The notes under the pieces were generated by a model that worked only from the letters and a program-made list of their open reading frames with translations, was not told the DNA's origin and searched no databases. The position numbers were made by a program, and so were the translations under genes. From Lachnospiraceae bacterium (GTDB taxonomy: Bacteria > Bacillota_A > Clostridia > Lachnospirales > Lachnospiraceae), in assembly GCA_017416505.1 (NCBI GenBank), contig JAFQCI010000006.1, forward strand, positions 1-9,389: a DNA stretch of 9,389 bases, in the 5' to 3' direction. Positions 4,648 through 9,389 of the stretch are shown piece after piece (the first letter of the stretch is position 1; each line of letters starts with the position of its first letter).

Positions 4648-7092
4648 ATGAAACAGTATACAAAAAGTGCAAAAAAGGTCTTGCAGGAGGCAAAGAAAAG
4701 TGCTATAGCTTTTGAGCATGAATATATTGGTAGTGAGCATATTTTATTAGGGCTATGCAAGGAAAAGAATGGGGTTGCAGCGAAAGTTTTAGCAGAAAAT
4801 GAAGCCCATGCAGAGAAAATAGAAGAGTTAATGGAACAGGTAATAGGAAAAGAAGCAGAACTTTTGGTGAAAGGAACAATGGAATATACCCCCAAAGTAG
4901 AAAAGATACTGGAACAGGCATTTACATTGGCTCAAAAAGATTTACTTTCTGAAATCGGTACCGAGCATATCTTAGCAGCTTTAATAAAAGAAAGTGACTG
5001 TGTTGCAGTACGGATGCTAAATACCATAGGAGTTAATTTGCAAAAGCTTTATGTTGATTTAAAGGTTGCCTGTGGACAAGACCCTAATTTAGCGAAGACA
5101 GAGTTTAACAGTCAGAAAAATAAGAATAAGAAATCCAGTACCCCTATGATAGACCAGTATGCCAAAGATTTAACTTTAGCTGCGAAGGAAGGAAGACTGG
5201 ACCCTGTTGTTGGACGAAAGATGGAAATGGAAAGAGTGATACAGATTTTATCTCGTAGAACGAAGAATAATCCATGTCTGGTTGGTGAGCCTGGGGTTGG
5301 AAAAACTGCAATCGTGGAAGGGTTGGCAGCGTATATTGTAGAAGGACAGGTTCCGAAGGATTTAGAAGATAAAAAGATAATGTCACTGGATTTGGCTGCA
5401 ATGATAGCAGGCTCCAAGTACAGAGGTGAATTTGAAGAGAGAATCAAACGTCTGATAAAAGAAGTACAAAGTGATGGAAATATTTTGTTGTTTATCGATG
5501 AAATTCATACAATTATAGGAGCAGGGGGGGCAGAAGGAGCCATTGATGCCTCTAATATTTTAAAACCTGCATTGTCCCGTGGCGAAATTCAGATGATAGG
5601 TGCCACAACCATGGTGGAATATCGTAAATATATTGAAAAAGACGCAGCTTTAGAAAGAAGATTTCAGCCTGTAGTGGTTAATGAACCAAAAGAAGAAGAA
5701 GCAATTGAAGTATTAAAAGGAATAAAAAGAAATTATGAAAAACACCATCAACTTATCATATCAGAGGAGGCGGTGGTGGCGGCAGTAAAAATGTCCCAGA
5801 GATATATTCATGACCGTTTTCTTCCGGACAAAGCCATTGATTTAATGGATGAAGCTGCGGCAAGAAAGAAGCTTGCTTTTTATAATCTGTCAGATGAAGT
5901 GAAATTATTGCAGGAAGAAAAGAAAGAATGTCTTGCTGCAAAAGAGGAAGCTGTGATAAAAGGAGATTTTGAAACAGCATTAAAATTAAAAGAAGAAGAA
6001 AAGAAGATTGAAAAGAAAATAGCAAGACTTCAAACGAAATCAATAAAAGATAAGAAACAAGAACAAAATGTTGTAACAGCGGAAGACATTAATGCAGTGG
6101 TATCTGCATGGACGAAAATTCCTTTGGAAAAAATGAAGGAAGGTGAGTCGGAACGCTTATTGAAGTTAAATGAAACCATGCATCAAAGAGTGATTGGACA
6201 GGATGAAGCGGTATCTGCTGTAGTAAAAGCAGTACGAAGAGGCAGAGTAGGCTTAAAAGACCCGAAAAGACCAATTGGTTCCTTCTTATTCTTAGGGCCT
6301 ACCGGTGTTGGAAAAACAGAACTTTCGAAAGCATTGGCTCAAAGTGTTTTTGGGGATGAAAATGCCATTATCCGTGTAGATATGTCCGAGTATATGGAAA
6401 AGCATAGTGTTTCTAAAATGATTGGTTCGCCTCCAGGATATGTGGGGTATGAAGAAGGAGGACAATTAAGTGAAAAAGTAAGAAGAAATCCCTATTCCCT
6501 TATCTTGTTTGATGAAATCGAAAAGGCTCATCCAGATGTCTTTCATATCCTTTTACAGGTGTTGGATGAAGGTCATATTACAGATTCTCAGGGCAGAAAA
6601 GTGGATTTTAAAAATACCATTATTATTATGACTTCCAACGCAGGAGCAAAGAATATCATGAATCCGAAATCATTGGGTTTTGCAGTTTCAGAAAATGAAG
6701 GTGTAAACTATGAAAAGATGAAGGAAAAAGTAATGGAAGAAGTAAAGTTTACTTTTAAACCGGAATTTATTAATCGAATTGATGATATTATTGTATTCCA
6801 TACTTTGAAAAAAGAAGAAATATATCAAATTGCAAAGTTGCAATTAGAAGAACTTTCACAAAGGGCAAAAAAACAATTGGAACTTACTTTACACTATGAA
6901 GAAAGTGTATATGACTATATTATGAAAAAGGGCTACGACGAAAAGTATGGGGCAAGACCTTTGAAACGTGTAATTCAATCCAAGATAGAAGATTCTTTAG
7001 CAGAAGAAATATTAAAAGGAACTTTTGCAAAAGGAGATGGTGTAAAAGTATTAGAAAAAGAGGATGAAATTGTTTTTGAAAAGGATTTGTAA
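4648..7092 (+). CDS. clpC: ClpC, AAA+ unfoldase subunit of the Clp protease
   Basis: This 814-residue cytoplasmic Hsp100 ATPase unfolds proteins and feeds them to ClpP. It begins with the repeated Clp N-domain (about residues 1-145, both halves showing EHIL). The first AAA+ module has Walker A GEPGVGKT (213-220) and Walker B LLFIDE (280-285), with arginine fingers in ALERRF. A ClpC-type middle domain with a UVR-like segment (about 413-462) follows. The second AAA+ module has GPTGVGKT (550-557), LILFDE (618-623), an arginine finger in INRID, and sensor-2 GARPLKR. Leu-Gly-Phe at 676-678 matches the position of the ClpP-docking loop. All catalytic motifs are intact and the length is normal for ClpC. 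In Bacillus-type operons clpC follows ctsR-mcsA-mcsB; here a YtrA-type regulator precedes it instead. ClpC of this kind usually needs an adaptor such as MecA, and none is encoded nearby. Confidence 0.95.
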   Translation: MKQYTKSAKKVLQEAKKSAIAFEHEYIGSEHILLGLCKEKNGVAAKVLAENEAHAEKIEELMEQVIGKEAELLVKGTMEYTPKVEKILEQAFTLAQKDLLSEIGTEHILAALIKESDCVAVRMLNTIGVNLQKLYVDLKVACGQDPNLAKTEFNSQKNKNKKSSTPMIDQYAKDLTLAAKEGRLDPVVGRKMEMERVIQILSRRTKNNPCLVGEPGVGKTAIVEGLAAYIVEGQVPKDLEDKKIMSLDLAAMIAGSKYRGEFEERIKRLIKEVQSDGNILLFIDEIHTIIGAGGAEGAIDASNILKPALSRGEIQMIGATTMVEYRKYIEKDAALERRFQPVVVNEPKEEEAIEVLKGIKRNYEKHHQLIISEEAVVAAVKMSQRYIHDRFLPDKAIDLMDEAAARKKLAFYNLSDEVKLLQEEKKECLAAKEEAVIKGDFETALKLKEEEKKIEKKIARLQTKSIKDKKQEQNVVTAEDINAVVSAWTKIPLEKMKEGESERLLKLNETMHQRVIGQDEAVSAVVKAVRRGRVGLKDPKRPIGSFLFLGPTGVGKTELSKALAQSVFGDENAIIRVDMSEYMEKHSVSKMIGSPPGYVGYEEGGQLSEKVRRNPYSLILFDEIEKAHPDVFHILLQVLDEGHITDSQGRKVDFKNTIIIMTSNAGAKNIMNPKSLGFAVSENEGVNYEKMKEKVMEEVKFTFKPEFINRIDDIIVFHTLKKEEIYQIAKLQLEELSQRAKKQLELTLHYEESVYDYIMKKGYDEKYGARPLKRVIQSKIEDSLAEEILKGTFAKGDGVKVLEKEDEIVFEKDL

Positions 7093-7144
7093 AAAAGTAA
7101 TAAAAGACAAGTAAGAATTAGTACGAAAGAATTTGAAATATGTG

Positions 7145-7173
7145 TAGAAATAAAACATAATTTGTAGTATAAT
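7145..7173 (+). promoter_or_regulatory. Possible promoter for the small conserved gene and radA
   Basis: The 127-bp gap after clpC contains a perfect TATAAT (7168-7173), with only a weak -35 (TAGAAA at 7145-7150, 17-bp spacer). I see no hairpin terminator for clpC in this gap, so read-through from clpC is possible as well. Confidence 0.45.
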
Positions 7174-7219
7174 AGAGTTATCGTATTAAAGATTACGGAA
7201 TTGATAGGAGGATAAAATA

Positions 7220-7633
7220 ATGGCAGTTATTGAAGCACTAATTCAAAAGGAAGAGAATGGGACACTTAGCTTTGGTAATTACGAATTAGAAACAAAAACG
7301 AAACTTTCAGATTTTGAATGTAATGGGGACTTATATAAAATTAAGACATTCAAAGAGATTACCAAATTAGAAAAGAATGGATTGTTTGTATATGAATCAG
7401 TGCCTGGAACCGCAGTTCATGGATTGAGTGCAACAGATAAAGGTGTTGAATTTAAGGTAGAAGCGAAAGAAGACGCTCAAATTACATTGGAATTGGAAGC
7501 AGAAAAAGAATATAAAGTTTATATTGATGGAACCAATGTTGGAAAGATGAAAACAAACCTTGGAGGTAAGTTAAATCTTAGCGTAGAGTTATCACCAGAA
7601 GAAGAGGTTAGTGTTAAGATAGTAAAGTTATAA
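7220..7633 (+). CDS. Conserved protein of unknown function between clpC and radA
   Basis: This protein of 137 residues has no signal peptide or membrane segment and is probably cytoplasmic. It is rich in alternating hydrophobic/charged residues, suggesting an all-beta fold. Recognisable stretches are SFGNYELETKTKLSDFE, FVYESVPGTAVHGL and a C-terminal part with VGKMKTNLGGKLNLSVEL. From memory, close relatives are common in Lachnospiraceae and are often auto-labelled 'endosialidase'. I see nothing in the sequence to support that: it is far too short for a phage endosialidase and shows no sialidase Asp-box. An ideal AGGAGG lies 8 nt before the ATG. radA starts 15 bp after its stop, so they are very likely co-transcribed. 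The function is unknown. Confidence 0.8.
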   Translation: MAVIEALIQKEENGTLSFGNYELETKTKLSDFECNGDLYKIKTFKEITKLEKNGLFVYESVPGTAVHGLSATDKGVEFKVEAKEDAQITLELEAEKEYKVYIDGTNVGKMKTNLGGKLNLSVELSPEEEVSVKIVKL

Positions 7634-7648
7634 GAGGAATATAAATTT

Positions 7649-9010
7649 ATGGCAGTAAAACAAAAGCAGATATTTTTTTGTAAAGAATGTGGTTATGAAT
7701 CTTCGAAATGGCTGGGACAGTGTCCAGGCTGTAAAGAATGGAACGTATTTACGGAAGAAATGGTTGCTGTGAAGAAACAAAGAGGAACTGCGATGAAAGA
7801 AGGAGGCTTAGCAAAGCCTCTTTCTTTGCATGAAGTTGATTCGAAAGAAGAAGTCCGGATATCCACGAATATGAAAGAACTTAATAGAGTGTTAGGTGGA
7901 GGAATTGTAAAAGGCTCTTTGGTATTGGTAGGAGGCGACCCTGGAATAGGAAAATCCACATTATTGCTTCAGATGTGCCAAAAGTTATCTGAACAAAAAA
8001 GAACAGTATTATATGTTTCTGGAGAAGAATCGGCAAAACAGATAAAAATGCGGGCAGACCGAATTGGAGCCTTTGATAAAGAATTTTCTTTGCTTTGTGA
8101 AGTAAGTATGGAGAATATTGAACAGGTTATCAGAAATGAAAAACCGGAAGTGGTAATAATTGATTCCATACAAACCATGAGCATGGATACAGTAGAATCT
8201 GCCGCCGGAAGTGTGGGGCAGGTTCGGGAAGTGACTGGGAGATTGATGCAGATAGCTAAAATGTGTGATGTTGCTATCTTTATCGTAGGTCATGTTACCA
8301 AAGAAGGTGTAGTGGCAGGACCAAGAACTTTAGAACATATGGTGGATACAGTATTATATTTTGAAGGTGACCGAAGTGCGGTCTATCGTATTTTACGGGC
8401 AGTTAAGAATCGTTTTGGTTCTACCAATGAAATTGGAATGTTTGAAATGAAATCAGAAGGATTGATGGAAGTTGAAAACCCTTCTCAAATTATGCTAAGT
8501 GGGAAACCTTCTAATGCACCAGGTTCTTTGGTGGTATGTGCATTGGAGGGAACAAGACCAATGTTAATTGAAATTCAGGCTTTGGTTTCTGGTACCAATT
8601 ATAATATGCCAAGACGTACCACGGTTGGTGTGGATATTAATAGAACTAATATGCTTTTGGCAGTAATAGAAAAAAGGGCGAATTTGATTCTTTCTGGCTG
8701 TGATGTTTATGTTAATATAGCAGGTGGAATGAGATTGAATGAAACTGCGGTGGATTTGGGAATTGTAATGGCAATTGTATCTAGTTATAAGAATAAGGCG
8801 CTGGATGAAAAGACTATTATATTTGGAGAAGTTGGATTGACAGGTGAAGTCCGTGCAGTGAATATGGTGGAGCAACGTATCAAAGAGGCGGTAAAAATGG
8901 GATTTGATACTTTGATTTTACCGAAAGCCAATCTTGAACATATGGAAAAGGTAAGTGGTATTAAATTGATAGGTGTTTCTACGATTAAAGAGGCACTAAA
9001 TTATTTATAA
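7649..9010 (+). CDS. radA: DNA repair protein RadA (Sms)
   Basis: RadA is a RecA-like ATPase that acts in homologous recombination and processing of branched DNA, working as a hexameric helicase-type motor. This 453-residue copy is of usual length. It opens with a four-Cys zinc finger (C11, C14, C25, C28). The RecA-like core has Walker A GGDPGIGKST (95-104), Walker B VVIIDS (168-173) and the RadA-defining KNRFG motif (253-257). The C-terminal third is the Lon-protease-like domain (about 290-453, with GEVGLTGEVR), which in RadA is structural and lacks the catalytic Ser (here NETAVDL). AGAGGA lies 10 nt ahead of the ATG. No terminator follows: the first rRNA promoter -35 begins only 19 bp after the stop codon, so its transcripts probably continue into the rRNA leader. 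Confidence 0.96.
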   Translation: MAVKQKQIFFCKECGYESSKWLGQCPGCKEWNVFTEEMVAVKKQRGTAMKEGGLAKPLSLHEVDSKEEVRISTNMKELNRVLGGGIVKGSLVLVGGDPGIGKSTLLLQMCQKLSEQKRTVLYVSGEESAKQIKMRADRIGAFDKEFSLLCEVSMENIEQVIRNEKPEVVIIDSIQTMSMDTVESAAGSVGQVREVTGRLMQIAKMCDVAIFIVGHVTKEGVVAGPRTLEHMVDTVLYFEGDRSAVYRILRAVKNRFGSTNEIGMFEMKSEGLMEVENPSQIMLSGKPSNAPGSLVVCALEGTRPMLIEIQALVSGTNYNMPRRTTVGVDINRTNMLLAVIEKRANLILSGCDVYVNIAGGMRLNETAVDLGIVMAIVSSYKNKALDEKTIIFGEVGLTGEVRAVNMVEQRIKEAVKMGFDTLILPKANLEHMEKVSGIKLIGVSTIKEALNYL

Positions 9011-9029
9011 AGAAAAATTAAAAAAAGTG

Positions 9030-9058
9030 TTGACAAGAATCGAAAGTTTTGATATTAT
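9030..9058 (+). promoter_or_regulatory. rRNA operon promoter P1
   Basis: TTGACA (9030-9035), a 17-bp spacer and TATTAT (9053-9058) preceded by TGA (extended -10). An A-rich stretch (9011-9026) immediately upstream resembles an UP element that binds the RNA polymerase alpha subunit. Confidence 0.85.
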
Positions 9059-9131
9059 AATCAAGTCGGTTGAGAAAATGACTGAATTGAGTGAACAAAT
9101 CAGAAAATTTTAAAAATTCAAAAAATTACTC

Positions 9132-9160
9132 TTGACAAGTACAAATGGTTTTGATACAAT
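9132..9160 (+). promoter_or_regulatory. rRNA operon promoter P2
   Basis: TTGACA (9132-9137), a 17-bp spacer and TACAAT (9155-9160) with a TGA extension at 9152-9154. It lies 102 bp downstream of P1. The upstream sequence (about 9107-9128) is again A/T-rich. Confidence 0.85.
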
Positions 9161-9210
9161 GTCAAAGGTTGATGAATGAAGTAAAAACACAAAGAAAAAA
9201 TAAAAAAGTG

Positions 9211-9239
9211 TTGACAAACAAAATCGACTGTGATAAGAT
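9211..9239 (+). promoter_or_regulatory. rRNA operon promoter P3
   Basis: TTGACA (9211-9216), a 17-bp spacer and TAAGAT (9234-9239) with a TGA extension. Its upstream flank AAAAAAGTG is identical to the flank of P1, which suggests promoter duplication. It is 79 bp downstream of P2. Confidence 0.83.
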
Positions 9240-9245
9240 ATAGAA

Positions 9246-9389
9246 GTTGACTCGCTCAGCGAGGAAATGGAAAATCAAAAGAGAACATTGATAACTGAAC
9301 AATATAACAACCCTGAAAATTCTAAAGAATTTCAGAAACGAACAGCCTAAAAGGCAACCAAAAACAGTAAAAGGGAAAAATTAGCCAGA
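9246..9389 (+). ncRNA. rRNA operon leader (5' external transcribed spacer), 16S gene just beyond the edge
   Basis: After P3 there is no open reading frame. The stretch contains a boxA-like antitermination sequence and three small hairpins: CTCGC/GCGAG (9251-9263), a 9-bp stem with one bulge (9313-9335), and GCCT/AGGC (9345-9355). It ends in TTAGCCAGA, close to where bacterial 16S rRNA begins with its GAGTTTGAT region. No recognisable 16S core lies inside the window, so only the leader is claimed. The rRNA identity is inferred from the promoter array and the boxA-like element. Confidence 0.75.
9286..9300 (+). promoter_or_regulatory. boxA-like rRNA antitermination element
   Basis: CATTGATAACTGAAC matches 13 of 15 positions of the CTTTGAAAACTGAAC sequence that commonly precedes 16S and 23S genes in Firmicutes. 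In those operons the boxA region recruits NusB/NusE and protects the untranslated rRNA transcript from premature termination. Confidence 0.6.

Noticed and set aside
4479..4895. Minus-strand open frame of 138 codons across the regulator-clpC junction
   Set aside because: It lies opposite two well-supported genes, crosses their junction, has no Shine-Dalgarno site, and its product is a mixture without recognisable motifs.
5524..5530. Run of seven G residues in clpC as a phase-variation tract
   Set aside because: It encodes the conserved Gly-rich GAGGAEG segment after Walker B, the frame is intact, and a single tract in a housekeeping gene is not evidence of switching.
9011..9245. CRISPR-like array from the repeated TTGACA units
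   Set aside because: The shared parts are only promoter hexamers and flanks at unequal spacing (102 and 79 bp). There are no constant-length repeats or spacers and no cas genes.

Overview
The window looks like chromosome of a low-GC anaerobic Firmicute, most likely a member of the Lachnospiraceae (class Clostridia). Supporting signs are the AT-rich sequence, strong AGGAGG-type ribosome binding sites, TTGACA/TATAAT-type promoters, a ClpC with a UVR-containing middle domain, a RadA, and a cell-wall glucosaminidase built the way that family builds it (SH3b, glucosaminidase, cadherin-like domain, dockerin). The assignment rests on protein style only, with no database search. All genes I accept are on the + strand.

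Layout: (1) Positions 1-150 hold no gene but a dense cluster of inverted repeats ending in an intrinsic terminator. (2) 181-4165 is a self-contained two-gene unit with its own promoter and terminator. The first gene encodes a secreted glucosaminidase-like cell-wall enzyme ending in a type I dockerin. The second encodes a membrane-anchored protein with an N-terminal cohesin-like domain. Together they suggest a minimal cohesin-dockerin tether that holds a wall hydrolase at the cell surface, outside any cellulosome. (3) 4184-7092 is a short YtrA-type GntR regulator followed closely by clpC. The regulator's promoter -10 region is covered by a perfect 11-bp inverted repeat that looks like an autoregulatory operator. 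No CtsR or HrcA box is visible. (4) 7145-9010 holds a small conserved protein of unknown function and radA, probably co-transcribed. (5) 9030-9389 holds three tandem promoters of the same design (TTGACA, 17-bp spacer, TGA-extended -10) followed by a leader with a boxA-like element and small hairpins. This is almost certainly the start of an rRNA operon whose 16S gene begins just beyond the right edge.

Functionally the window joins a cell-envelope module, a proteostasis module (ClpC unfoldase with an unusual linked regulator), a DNA-repair gene and the control region of an rRNA operon. The observations most worth following are the cohesin-dockerin pair, the GntR-clpC arrangement with its operator, the duplicated unknown domain in the cohesin protein, and the palindrome cluster at the left edge.
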